From Pandoraea pneumonica (GTDB lineage Bacteria; Pseudomonadota; Gammaproteobacteria; Burkholderiales; Burkholderiaceae), in assembly GCF_902459645.1 (NCBI RefSeq), contig NZ_CABPSK010000006.1, positions 124,001 through 188,000 of the forward strand: a stretch of DNA of 64,000 nucleotides. The letters run 5' to 3'. Shown here one piece after another: positions 44,216 through 52,455 of this stretch (its first letter is position 1; the number at the start of each line of letters is the position of its first letter). The translations under genes were made by a program, and so were the position numbers. The notes beneath the pieces were generated by a model. That model saw nothing but the letters and a program-made list of their open reading frames with translations, was not told where the DNA came from and did not search any database.

Positions 44216-45691
44216 ATGATCCGTATTCCCGCTATTTCCGCCATGCCAAGCGTTTCCCGTACGGTGCTCGCGCTCGCGAGTGCGGCCATCGTGCTCGCCG
44301 GTTGTGCGGGCGTGCGCCACGACCCGCTGCCAGCGGTGGCGGTCCCTGCGCAGTGGACCGGGGCGGCGGTGCCCGGCGCAGCAACGGCTGCACCGACGGC
44401 TACGCCCACGGCCACACCTGCTGCATCCGCCGCACAGGCCATCGCGCCTGACTTCTGGCGGGCGTTTGGTGACCCGGTGCTCGACCGCCTGATTGCCGAG
44501 GCGCTTGCCGCGAACAACGATCTCGCGGCCGCGGGCATCCGCGTGTACCGCGCACAGTTGCAGGCGGGCCTGGCCGACACGAATCTCACGCCTAGCGTGA
44601 GCGTCGGGGCCAACGGTCAGATCAGCCGCACGCTCGACACGCATCGGATGGCGCAAGGCAACCAGTTGCAAGCACAGGTGAGCTACGAGCTCGATCTCTG
44701 GGGCAAGCTGGCCGCACAGCGCGATGCGGCACGCTGGGAGGCCGATGCGACCGAAGCGGACCGCGAGACGGCTCGTCTTTCCCTGATTGGCACGACGGCG
44801 GCGCTCTATTGGCAGATCGGCTATCTGAATCAGCAGATTGCTTACGGCGAGGCCAATATCGCCTATGCGGAGCGCACGCTGGCGCTGGTGCGCACGCGAT
44901 ACGCCGCAGGCGCCGTGTCGGGCCTTGACGTCGCGCAGACCGAGCAGAACCTGTCCGTGCAACGCGCAGCGATTACCCAGCTTTTGCAGCAGCGCACCGA
45001 GAACCGTAACGCGCTCGCCATCTTGTTCGACCGTCCGCCGCAGCAATCGGCTGCCGAGCCGTCGGCGCTGCCCGCCCAGCCGTTGCCGGAAGTGCCCGCC
45101 GGGTTGCCCGCTGATTTGCTGGCGCGCCGCCCGGATTTGCGGGCGGCGGAGTGGCGACTGCGCGAGTCGCTGGCCAATGTCGACGCGACGCGCACGAGCT
45201 TCTATCCGACGTTCACCCTCACTGGGCAAGCCGGTACGACGAGTACGAGCTTGTCGCGCGTGTTGACGAACCCGATCGGCACACTGGGCGCGGGACTGAC
45301 GCTGCCGTTCATCCAGTGGAACACCATGCAATTGAACATCAAGGTTTCGCAGACCCAATTCGACGAAGCCGTGGTGTTGTTCCGCAAAACGCTTTACACG
45401 GCGCTGGGCGAAGTCGAGAACGCGCTGTCGGCACGTGAGCAACTGGCGCGTGAAGGCGAGCAGCGGACGCTGTCGCTGGTGCAGGCACAGCGTGCCGAGA
45501 CGCTGGCGCGCTCACGCTTTCTGGCCGGTGCGACGGGAGTGCAGCTTTGGCTGGATCAGCAGCAGCGCGTGCGCGACGCGCAAAGCGCCGATGCACTGGT
45601 ACGCCTGAACCGGTTGAACAACCGCATGGCGTTGTACAAATCGCTGGGCGGCGGGGGCAATGCCAGCGACGTGAGTTCGCCCGCTGGCTGA
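44216..45691 (+). CDS. Outer-membrane efflux lipoprotein (NodT/TolC family)
   Basis: A 491-residue outer-membrane factor. A lipoprotein signal peptide ends in VLAGC, acylated Cys near residue 30, followed by an Ala/Thr/Pro-rich linker of about 40 residues. Two OEP repeats follow, including FWRAFGDPVLDRLIAEALAANND and RRPDLRAAEWRLRESLANVDATRTSFYPTFTL, typical NodT sequences. The ATG at 44216 has GAGG about 9 bp upstream; TTG at 44201 is an alternative. It completes the MacAB pump. Confidence 0.93.
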   Translation: MIRIPAISAMPSVSRTVLALASAAIVLAGCAGVRHDPLPAVAVPAQWTGAAVPGAATAAPTATPTATPAASAAQAIAPDFWRAFGDPVLDRLIAEALAANNDLAAAGIRVYRAQLQAGLADTNLTPSVSVGANGQISRTLDTHRMAQGNQLQAQVSYELDLWGKLAAQRDAARWEADATEADRETARLSLIGTTAALYWQIGYLNQQIAYGEANIAYAERTLALVRTRYAAGAVSGLDVAQTEQNLSVQRAAITQLLQQRTENRNALAILFDRPPQQSAAEPSALPAQPLPEVPAGLPADLLARRPDLRAAEWRLRESLANVDATRTSFYPTFTLTGQAGTTSTSLSRVLTNPIGTLGAGLTLPFIQWNTMQLNIKVSQTQFDEAVVLFRKTLYTALGEVENALSAREQLAREGEQRTLSLVQAQRAETLARSRFLAGATGVQLWLDQQQRVRDAQSADALVRLNRLNNRMALYKSLGGGGNASDVSSPAG

Positions 45692-45722
45692 TGCCCCGTT
45701 AGCCGTTAGCAACGCGTAATGG

Positions 45723-47315
45723 TTACGCGTCGGCCTCGGTGGTGGCTTGCACTGCCGGGGCCTTCGGCAGCGTGATCGTGAACGTCGTGCCTACGCCGAC
45801 CTGACTGGTCACTTCGATGGTGCCCTGATGGAATTCGATGGCGGCGTGAACGACGGCCAATCCCACCCCGGAGCCATCTTCCAGCACGGCATTGCTGCGT
45901 GAGCGGAACGACATCTGGAAGATTTCCTTGAGTTCGTCTTCCGGAATGCCCGTGCCGTTGTCGCGCAGCGTCACACGCAAGGCATCGCCCGCGTCAGCCA
46001 CGCCGATATCGATAGCGGGCGGCAGCATCGTGTACTTCGTCGCGTTGCTCACGATGTTGATAAACGCATGGAACAGCACGTTGCTGTCGCCGATCATGCG
46101 GCTGTCGAGGTCCGCTGTCGGCGTCACGGTGATGGTCGCGTTGGGGAACATGTCGGAACCCACATCGCGCACATCTTCGAGTAACGCCACGAGCGACAGC
46201 TCCGAGCGTTTGCCGAATTTCGGATCGTCGAGCGAGGCGCTTTGCGCCGCTTCCAGCCAGTTCTGAATCACGTTATTGAGCTTCGCCACGGCTTCGCGAA
46301 TCTTCGTGTAGCGCGGGCGGGAATCGGCTTCCTCGTTGCGTGGGCTCAGCAGGCGCTGCGCGTGACCATCGATCACGTTGAGCAGCGTGCGGAATTCATG
46401 CGACGCCATCGAGCGGAACGTCTTCTGGAAGTTGTTGAGTCGCTCTTCGTTGGCCAGCGCGCGCTGGAGAATCGTGTTCTTGGCGGTCGCGAGCTTCTGA
46501 TTGCGCACGAGCGACGCCGTGCTTTCCTGATACTTGGCGATCGTGCGAGACAGCGTGCCGACTTCGTCGCCGCGTGTGAGCCACGGCAGGCGTGTCTTGT
46601 TCTTGCCCGAAATGGCGTTCCCGGCCAGATGGATCAGGCGCGTGAACGGCCGCAGCATCGCCGCATCCACATACAGCAGGCAGCCCAGCGTGACGAGAAT
46701 CATCGCGGCGATCAGCGCGTCGATTTGCAGCAGCCGGTGGTGGGCCGCCCGGTCCTTCGTCTCCACGTTCTTGATCAGGCCCTCGGTGCTGCGGAAGACC
46801 AGCGCGCCGAAGGTGCTGTTCGCCAGCGTGTACTTGGCGTTCGAATCGCCGCGGTAGAGTTTGACGGCATCGCCGAGTTTGCCGTTCTGGGCCAGTTGAA
46901 AGACCTGATTCGAGATTCGGCGGTACTGCGCCCATTGCGTTTGGAATTTCGAGAAGGCAAGGCGGTACTCGTCGTGCACGAGCAGTTTCTGGTAACGCTC
47001 GGAGGCGTTCTTGATCTTGTCGTCGAACTCGTCGGCGGCGCTGCGAATGGCTGCAAGCGCTTTGGGCGACATCGGGGCGAGCGCTTCGGACTCGACCGTG
47101 CGGAAGTCGGAGATGTAGTCGTTGAGCTCTTCGAGCACGCTCAGGTTTTCGATCTGTGCGCGCTCGGCGGCCAGCGCCGTGCGTTGCGACGTGTCGACTT
47201 CGCGGTGTACGACGACGCCCACGGCGACCATGACGACGAGACAGATGGCGAGCAGCCCATACATTCGCCCTCGAACGGGGAGCTTCGTGCTCGGTGATTT
47301 GGACGCTTTAGACAT
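45723..47315 (-). CDS. Membrane sensor histidine kinase
   Basis: A 530-residue kinase. Two membrane spans (about residues 17-35 and 200-220) flank a helical periplasmic sensor domain of about 165 residues. A HAMP region and coiled coil follow, then the phosphoacceptor His306 in MASHEFRTLL. The ATPase domain has N-box NIVSNATKY, G1 DNGTGIPEDEL and G2 GSGVGLAVV. The start at 47315 is chosen as the first ATG; a TTG at 47360 would add 15 residues. The response regulator gene lies 57 bp upstream on the same strand, so they form a two-component system. Confidence 0.92.
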   Translation of the reverse strand: MSKASKSPSTKLPVRGRMYGLLAICLVVMVAVGVVVHREVDTSQRTALAAERAQIENLSVLEELNDYISDFRTVESEALAPMSPKALAAIRSAADEFDDKIKNASERYQKLLVHDEYRLAFSKFQTQWAQYRRISNQVFQLAQNGKLGDAVKLYRGDSNAKYTLANSTFGALVFRSTEGLIKNVETKDRAAHHRLLQIDALIAAMILVTLGCLLYVDAAMLRPFTRLIHLAGNAISGKNKTRLPWLTRGDEVGTLSRTIAKYQESTASLVRNQKLATAKNTILQRALANEERLNNFQKTFRSMASHEFRTLLNVIDGHAQRLLSPRNEEADSRPRYTKIREAVAKLNNVIQNWLEAAQSASLDDPKFGKRSELSLVALLEDVRDVGSDMFPNATITVTPTADLDSRMIGDSNVLFHAFINIVSNATKYTMLPPAIDIGVADAGDALRVTLRDNGTGIPEDELKEIFQMSFRSRSNAVLEDGSGVGLAVVHAAIEFHQGTIEVTSQVGVGTTFTITLPKAPAVQATTEADA

Positions 47316-47372
47316 GCAGGGAATCCGGTCGGGCTGGGCTAAGGCGGGAGCAGTGGGCAATCACGGCGGGCA

Positions 47373-47975
47373 TCACAACTGAATGATATTGAGCAACGCG
47401 GCGCGCACGACGGCTTCGGTGCGGGTGGCGACGTTGAGCTTCTCGCGGGCGTTGTCGATGTGAAAGTCGACCGTGCGTTTGCTCAGATCGAGAATGATGG
47501 CGATTTCGGCGGACGTTTTGCCGCGTGCCGACCATTGCAGGATTTCCACTTCGCGTTTGGTGATGCCGAAGGGCAGCGATCCGCCATCTTCCGGTTCGTC
47601 GTGGTGGGTGTATTTCCGAATGACGGTGTCGAGCACGTCGAAATCGACCGGCTTGAGCATGTATTCGTCGGCACCGGTGCTGTGGCCGCGCATGATCGAG
47701 GCCTTGTCGGCGTTGCCTGTCAGGAAGATGAACGGGATCTTGCGTTCGCCCTGAATGATGCTGCGCGCGCTTTCGAGAAACTCGAAACCGGTCATGCCCG
47801 GCACGTTGACGTCGCACACGATGATGTCCGGCATGAATGACGCCAGTGTGGCGAGTGCTGCCGTGAAGTCGTGCGCGACTTTCACGACATAACCGCGATC
47901 GGTCAGGTCTTCGCGAAGCAGGTCCGCCGAATCGATATCGTCTTCGATGCAGAACACTTTGGTGGGAGAAGTCAT
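47373..47975 (-). CDS. Response regulator, NarL/FixJ family
   Basis: A 200-residue protein with a receiver domain (acidic pocket Glu11-Asp12-Asp13, phosphoacceptor Asp55 in VCDVNVPG, Thr86, Lys108) and a LuxR-type HTH (TKREVEILQWSARGKTSAEIAIILDLSKRTVDFHIDNAREKL, about residues 140-180). It is the first gene of a minus-strand pair with the histidine kinase and should be phosphorylated by it. Targets are unknown; the nearby MacAB pump is one candidate. A minus-strand terminator at 48055-48085 insulates it from upstream transcription. Confidence 0.92.
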   Translation of the reverse strand: MTSPTKVFCIEDDIDSADLLREDLTDRGYVVKVAHDFTAALATLASFMPDIIVCDVNVPGMTGFEFLESARSIIQGERKIPFIFLTGNADKASIMRGHSTGADEYMLKPVDFDVLDTVIRKYTHHDEPEDGGSLPFGITKREVEILQWSARGKTSAEIAIILDLSKRTVDFHIDNAREKLNVATRTEAVVRAALLNIIQL

Positions 47976-48054
47976 CCCGCTGGCCCTAGTTTTTCGTGTA
48001 ATGCCGAAATCGTACTAGGAAACGCCGGATGACGAAATTCTTGTGTCTTCCACC

Positions 48055-48085
48055 AAAGGAAAAAGGACCGCGGGAAGTGGTCCTT
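48055..48085 (-). terminator. Rho-independent terminator for minus-strand transcription
   Basis: Read on the minus strand: AAGGACC (48085-48079), a 9-nt loop, GGTCCTT (48069-48063), then a T-rich tail. There is no T-run in the + direction. It overlaps the stop of the minus-strand frame at 48084-48272 and lies upstream of the response regulator. Confidence 0.7.
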
Positions 48086-48272
48086 AGGTGGCGATTGTGG
48101 TCCAGTTCGCGAGTTCCGCCTGCTCGTCCAAGTTCGCTTCAGCAAGTAACTCTCCCTTGAGCGCCGTTTGTATTACGTCAAAATTGCCGGAATTTCTCGG
48201 CCAATTCCCAATGGCGAAGCGAGAGAAATTGTGACGTTTTCTGATTAAATACGTCCCCAAGCCCCCCAACAC
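48084..48272 (-). CDS. Possible small protein or gene remnant, 62 codons
   Basis: A minus-strand frame starting at GTG 48272 encodes 62 residues with no Met inside. A weak GAG lies 6 bp before the GTG, and the frame stays open back to a TAG near 48323 without an ATG. Composition is protein-like (mixed hydrophobic, basic then acidic), and the frame ends exactly at a minus-strand terminator, which supports past or present transcription. It may be the C-terminal remnant of a gene cut by the arrival of the neighbouring operon, or a peptide gene. No family is recognised. Confidence 0.3.
   Translation of the reverse strand: MLGGLGTYLIRKRHNFSRFAIGNWPRNSGNFDVIQTALKGELLAEANLDEQAELANWTTIAT
48191..48230. 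repeat. Inverted repeat upstream of the ATP-grasp operon
   Basis: AATTTCTC (48191-48198) and GAGAAATT (48223-48230) form a perfect 8-bp inverted repeat with a 24-bp spacer, 83 bp before the ATP-grasp start. It may be an operator for the operon; it also lies within the minus-strand small frame. The rest of 47976-48312 has no other recognisable element. Confidence 0.4.
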
Positions 48273-48312
48273 CAGATGCTCAAAAACTCGTTCAAAGTCG
48301 AGGGGGACAGCT

Positions 48313-49293
48313 ATGCAAGATAACTACCAAACCGGCCAGACCGGCCCGAACAATGCTAAGGGACGCTTGGCGATCGTTACCGGGGGTGTCGGCCCGGAAC
48401 GTAGTGGCGCCTTGCTGTCGGGCCGCCATGTGGCCGAAGCGTGCAATTCACTTGGGATTGCAACTTCGGTCTACGACTCAGCTGAGCTCGATTTCAGTAA
48501 GCTTGTCAACTGCCGCGGTGCGTTTCTGACAACCCACGGATGGTACGGCGAAGACGGTAAGTTGCAGGGGGTGCTCGACTTACTTCGGGTTCCATATTCC
48601 GGATCCGGTGTTGCAGCCAGTGCCGCGGCTTACTTCAAGCCATTCGCAAACGCGATCGCAGTAACAGCGGGATTGCGGGTGCCGAAATCACATCTAGTCG
48701 ACATGAGATTCGGCGAATCTTTCGATGCCTCTTATCTGTACGCAAACCTCGGGCCACAGATATTTGTCAAACCCGCTTCCAACGGTTGCAGCCTAGGCGC
48801 CCAGATACTCGATAGTTCTGCCGCTACACGAGACTGGCTGAGCGAGGCGGCCACGACGGAATGCCCGATTTACGTTGCGGCGAAATACATCAACGGCCGG
48901 GACGTTAGCGCGGGCGTCATCGAAATTGACGGCGTTCCGACCATTCTGCCGCTTCTAGAGACTCGACACCTTCACCAGTTCTACAGTCACCAAGTCAAGC
49001 GCGACTCATCTTTACGTGAACACATTTGCCCTGCCAACATTAGTCCACGGGCCGAGCAGCAACTGAGGACAGATGCACTTCTCATATACAAGGCCCTCGG
49101 GTGTAGGGGCTTTGCTCGTATTGATTTCATCGTATCCGGCGACATCGTTTGGTTTCTCGAGGTGAATTCCCTTCCCGGATTTTCACGGAATGGCAATTTA
49201 GCGCAGATGGGCTACGCACATGGGTGGACGTATTCGGAAATGATTGCTCGGCTCATTTCCACGATGGACCCGTCTTCTTGCTATCGACCATAA
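48313..49293 (+). CDS. ATP-grasp ligase, D-alanine-D-alanine ligase-like
   Basis: A 326-residue enzyme with the Ddl architecture. The N-terminal GGVGPERSGALLSGRHV corresponds to the Ddl GGxSxEREVSLxSG motif, and HGWYGEDGKLQGVLDLLRVPYSGSG is the substrate-binding region. The adenine-side MDKxxxK reads YFKPFAN, keeping only the first Lys. VKPASNGCSLG is the phosphate loop and FLEVNSLPGFS binds Mg. It should join two amino-acid-like substrates by an acyl-phosphate. GAGGGGGACAG precedes the ATG at 48313. It is first in an AT-richer operon with an exporter, a C39-like protein and a PLP enzyme, so it is more likely biosynthetic than a cell-wall housekeeping ligase. Confidence 0.85.
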   Translation: MQDNYQTGQTGPNNAKGRLAIVTGGVGPERSGALLSGRHVAEACNSLGIATSVYDSAELDFSKLVNCRGAFLTTHGWYGEDGKLQGVLDLLRVPYSGSGVAASAAAYFKPFANAIAVTAGLRVPKSHLVDMRFGESFDASYLYANLGPQIFVKPASNGCSLGAQILDSSAATRDWLSEAATTECPIYVAAKYINGRDVSAGVIEIDGVPTILPLLETRHLHQFYSHQVKRDSSLREHICPANISPRAEQQLRTDALLIYKALGCRGFARIDFIVSGDIVWFLEVNSLPGFSRNGNLAQMGYAHGWTYSEMIARLISTMDPSSCYRP

Positions 49294-50502
49294 ATGGGAA
49301 AGCTTCAGCGAATCATTTCTACCGCGGCGATCTGTCAGTTGGGAGAGGGTATTCATCGAACCAGCGTCCCGATCATCGCCGCCACAATCGAGGTGGAAAG
49401 TTCGGGGGTGGGACTTGCCGTAGCTGCGTCCCGACTTCCTTGGCTGCTCGTGTCTCTGATGGCGGGTGTTGCAATCGACCGACTGACGGCAATTACCGTT
49501 CTCAGGGCAGGCGTAACCATACGCCTGATAGGCCTAACGATGCTTCTGTGGGTTCTAACGTACGGAGCAATTGATCTTCCTCTTTTCACGTGCGTTTGCT
49601 TTCTGATCGCATCCGGTGAAGTCGTAACGGAGATATCCATTCAAGCATCCATACCGCTGGCATCACACGCAAAATATCTCCCGAATGCCAATGCTCGAAT
49701 GTATGGGATACAAATTGTTTTTTCTCAACTTCTCGGGCCAATTGCTGCCGGATTGTTGCTGGCAACGGGTATGAGCACGATGGTTCGCAGCACCGTGTCG
49801 CTTCAGTTGTTAGCAATCTTCGGAGCATTTGTTCTTTGCAACTTACTTGTCCGTCACACACCACGGGCTAGGAAGATTAATTTTCACTCTGAGGAAGGGG
49901 TAAGACTGCAGGATGTGATTAGGTTCCTATGCAAAACACGGAGCATCCTGGGAATTCAGATACTTGCTTCGTTGATGATGCTGATATACGGGATTTGGAG
50001 TGCGGTTTTTGTGTTGTATGCGACAGATGCAAATCATGGGCTTGGGCTGACAACGTTCCAGTACGGATTATTAATGTCGGCGATCGCAGTTGGAGGCTTG
50101 GCGGGAAGCATCACGGCATCACGGATCACCAAAGTCGTGAGTGAGTTCTCGCTCGTGTGCTTTGCTTGCATCGCCTTGGTGTGTCTCACAGCAGTGTGTG
50201 TGCTATCGAGGTCAACGACATTGGTATGTATTTCGCTGGTCGCCTACGGATCGTCGCTGGCTACGTGGAACGTTGCCGTGGTAACTCACAGACAAAGAAT
50301 GTCGCCAGCGTTCATGCTTGGTCGAATGACCGGGATTTACCGGACCTGCTCGTGGGGAATGATGCCCTTGGGTGCATTGATTGGAGCCTGGGTCACCTCG
50401 GTGCAAGGAACTATCGCGGCCTTTGTGCTCGCGTCGATTCTCGGACTCATGCAGCTTCCCGTCATTCCACTCTTGTCCGATATGCGTCGGCGCCGTGAAT
50501 GA
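49294..50502 (+). CDS. MFS transporter, MFS_3 (EntS-like) exporter
   Basis: A 402-residue 12-span carrier. The segment MLGRMTGIYRTCSWGMMPLGALIGAW near the end is the MFS_3 hallmark shared with enterobactin, bacilysin-type and drug exporters. Its ATG directly abuts the ligase stop (TAAATG) with no ribosome site of its own, so it is translated by coupling. Codon use is relaxed like its neighbours. The likely role is export of, and self-protection from, the product made by the ligase operon. Confidence 0.87.
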   Translation: MGKLQRIISTAAICQLGEGIHRTSVPIIAATIEVESSGVGLAVAASRLPWLLVSLMAGVAIDRLTAITVLRAGVTIRLIGLTMLLWVLTYGAIDLPLFTCVCFLIASGEVVTEISIQASIPLASHAKYLPNANARMYGIQIVFSQLLGPIAAGLLLATGMSTMVRSTVSLQLLAIFGAFVLCNLLVRHTPRARKINFHSEEGVRLQDVIRFLCKTRSILGIQILASLMMLIYGIWSAVFVLYATDANHGLGLTTFQYGLLMSAIAVGGLAGSITASRITKVVSEFSLVCFACIALVCLTAVCVLSRSTTLVCISLVAYGSSLATWNVAVVTHRQRMSPAFMLGRMTGIYRTCSWGMMPLGALIGAWVTSVQGTIAAFVLASILGLMQLPVIPLLSDMRRRRE

Positions 50503-51131
50503 ACAATACGTATCGTCACGCCAACGTTCCCTATCGATCTCAATGGGCATCGCCCGAGCTAAACGAGCGCATCGTGAATGGCTCGATAGATCCTTGCGAT
50601 GATCCCATGTGGACCCTCTCCGGATTCTCCTCAGCTACCGAATACCGTTTTTGGGCTAGACGAATCTGTGGCATTGCATGCCTCGAATCGATTCTCGATT
50701 TTCTGTCAATTCCTCACGGGACACGCTATGAAATGGTGCGTGAAGCGCTTTCGTTCGGCGCATATATCAGGCATGACGACAACTCGGTAACCGGTCTCAT
50801 CTACAGACCGTTTTGCGACTGGGTTCGCGCGCGCTATCAACTTGATGTCGACGTATATGAACACACGCCGCTCTCCAACGTTGCGAAGGCCATTTCACCA
50901 TCGTGTATGGCATTTGCATCGGTGAGTTCGGAGATCAGAAATCCAACGACACCGAACGCTCGTAAGGGGGGGCATCTCATTCTCATACACGGGACGGACC
51001 CAGAGAACATTCTGTTTCATAACCCATCTGGCGTGCCTCCTTATCAGGCAAACGTCAGTCTGCGTATCAAGGAAGCCGAGCGATTTTTCGCACGGCGGGG
51101 AATGTTCGTATCGATCCCCTCAGGAAGTTGA
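50499..51131 (+). CDS. C39-like papain-fold protein
   Basis: A 210-residue soluble protein. ARRICGIACLESIL matches the C39/C39_2 active-site motif with Cys57 as nucleophile. GGHLILIHGTDPENILFHNPSG supplies His159 and, in the usual Asp position, Asn175. The papain-type Cys-His-Asn triad is therefore complete. No signal peptide or ABC/GG-leader architecture is present, so it is not a bacteriocin exporter domain; it may hydrolyse, transfer or condense a peptide bond. The start overlaps the MFS stop by 4 bp (ATGA), and the PLP gene follows after 50 bp. Confidence 0.75.
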   Translation: MNNTYRHANVPYRSQWASPELNERIVNGSIDPCDDPMWTLSGFSSATEYRFWARRICGIACLESILDFLSIPHGTRYEMVREALSFGAYIRHDDNSVTGLIYRPFCDWVRARYQLDVDVYEHTPLSNVAKAISPSCMAFASVSSEIRNPTTPNARKGGHLILIHGTDPENILFHNPSGVPPYQANVSLRIKEAERFFARRGMFVSIPSGS

Positions 51132-51181
51132 ACCGAGTTGCGAAGCGCCCCCCGAACTACCAAAAATTGTGAGGTGGAAAA

Positions 51182-52240
51182 ATGAAGGACAACGCAAGTC
51201 GCACATGCGGTCTGCAAACTAGTTTGGAATCTCCAAGCGTTGTCGAGCATACGAGATATCGCATCAATTCTGCATACGAGACGATACAACCGTATATCGT
51301 GAGGACGCCATTGCTCTCGTCGCGGCGGCTAAACGATCAATTGCGATGTAGTCTTTTTGTCAAGGCGGAGTGTTTGCAGCACACCGGATCTTTCAAATTT
51401 CGAGGCGCGTTGAACAAGATTCTTTCAGTCACGAGGCGTGCGTTCTCACCGCACCTACTCACCTGGTCGTCTGGAAATCACGGAGCAGCGGTGGCTGAAG
51501 TCGCAAGGCTATTGGGAATTCCGGCAACCATTGTCGCGCCGCCGTGGATCCCGGAAGCCAAGAAAAATAACATTCGTTGTAGGGGGGCCAAACTTCACGT
51601 AGCAGGTTCGGTCATCGACATTGCAAGCTTTGGTACCGAAATGGCCGCCGATTTAGGGGCCACCGTAATTCCAGCGTATGACGATCCGTTTGTGATCGAA
51701 GGTCAGGCAAGCGTAACGTTGGAGGTTTTGAAGCAGTTCGAGGCCCAGTGCGGCCGTGCCGTTCCAGACGTCATCGTTCTTCCCTGTGGGGGCGGAAGCT
51801 TAGCGGCGGGGGCCGCTTTGGCTGTGGAAGACGAGCCGAATATTCGGCTGATTGCCGCTGAGCCCTCTAGCGCAGCTGACACGAAAATATCACTCGCCGC
51901 GGGTAGGCCATGTAAAGATCCCAATGCGGGGCCAACGATATGCGACGCGTTGAGAAATCCTCTCCCGGGGGCAGAAACGTTCGAAATCATGAAACGCTCG
52001 GTTCGCGATGTTCACGTGTTGGACGACAAGGCCGTTCTAGATTCAATGCGGGTGTTGTTTGAGCATTTCAGACTCGTGTCTGAGCCTGCCGGCGCGATAG
52101 CACTGGCCGCAGTGCTATCAAATTTTGAATCACTTGAGGGGCAGAACGTAGTCGTTGTGGTATCTGGCGGGAACGTATCGCGCACGACATTTTACGACGC
52201 CATTAGGGGGTGTCCGTTTGACGCCGCGCTTATGATTTAG
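51182..52240 (+). CDS. PLP-dependent serine/threonine dehydratase or racemase family protein (fold type II)
   Basis: A 352-residue enzyme of the threonine dehydratase/serine racemase family. The PLP Lys is Lys72 in GSFKFRGA, SSGNHGAAVAEVA holds the substrate carboxylate, the phosphate loop is LPCGGGSLAAG and VVSGGN lies near the pyridine nitrogen. There is no ACT regulatory domain, unlike biosynthetic IlvA. GAGGTGG precedes the ATG at 51182. In this operon it could supply a 2-oxo acid, a dehydroamino acid, a D-amino acid or a beta-substituted alanine for the ligase. Confidence 0.85.
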   Translation: MKDNASRTCGLQTSLESPSVVEHTRYRINSAYETIQPYIVRTPLLSSRRLNDQLRCSLFVKAECLQHTGSFKFRGALNKILSVTRRAFSPHLLTWSSGNHGAAVAEVARLLGIPATIVAPPWIPEAKKNNIRCRGAKLHVAGSVIDIASFGTEMAADLGATVIPAYDDPFVIEGQASVTLEVLKQFEAQCGRAVPDVIVLPCGGGSLAAGAALAVEDEPNIRLIAAEPSSAADTKISLAAGRPCKDPNAGPTICDALRNPLPGAETFEIMKRSVRDVHVLDDKAVLDSMRVLFEHFRLVSEPAGAIALAAVLSNFESLEGQNVVVVVSGGNVSRTTFYDAIRGCPFDAALMI

Positions 52241-52260
52241 GGCTCCCCAGAAGATCCAGA

Positions 52261-52297
52261 TGCCGCTTCGACGCAAATCGAAGCGGCATTTTTCTTT
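52261..52297 (+). terminator. Rho-independent terminator of the ATP-grasp/MFS/C39/PLP operon
   Basis: A perfect 11-bp stem TGCCGCTTCGA (52261-52271) / TCGAAGCGGCA (52278-52288) with loop CGCAAA, followed by TTTTTCTTT. It starts 21 bp after the PLP gene and marks the end of the operon and of the AT-richer segment. Confidence 0.92.
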
Positions 52298-52318
52298 AGG
52301 GAACGCGAGCAGAGCGAA

Positions 52319-52390
52319 TCAGTTAAAGATCGGCAGGCTGGCGATGAAGGGGACGACGTCGCGGCCGATGTAGTAAGCGATAGCTGCCAT
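52319..52390 (-). CDS. Micro-ORF, 23-residue hydrophobic peptide
   Basis: On the minus strand, ATG at 52390 to TGA at 52319-52321 encodes 23 residues beginning MAAIAYYIGRDVV and ending ASLPIFN, mostly hydrophobic with one Arg-Asp pair. AGGAG lies 7 bp upstream of the ATG. The 15-nt start region AGGAG-NN-ACACC-ATG is identical, apart from the NN, to that of the next micro-ORF. It lies within the 52241-52871 gap, convergent with the upstream operon. No family is recognised; it could be a membrane-active or regulatory small protein. Confidence 0.55.
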   Translation of the reverse strand: MAAIAYYIGRDVVPFIASLPIFN

Positions 52391-52455
52391 GGTGTTTCTC
52401 CTGAGTTAGTGGTGTGGCGATTTGAAGTTAATGCGTCTGTTTCAGCGGGTTCGGT

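Noticed and set aside
48276-48323. 15-codon + strand frame overlapping the ATP-grasp start, considered as a leader peptide
   Set aside because: No ribosome site at suitable spacing, no attenuator-like codon run and no terminator before the ligase gene.
48313-52240. Lasso-peptide or class I/II bacteriocin cluster
   Set aside because: There is no asparagine-synthetase-like cyclase, no RRE, no LanM/LanB and no GG-leader precursor; the C39-like protein lacks an ABC exporter.
48313-52240. VanC/VanT-type glycopeptide resistance unit
   Set aside because: The PLP protein is fold II, not an alanine-racemase-type VanT, no VanXY is present and the host is Gram-negative.
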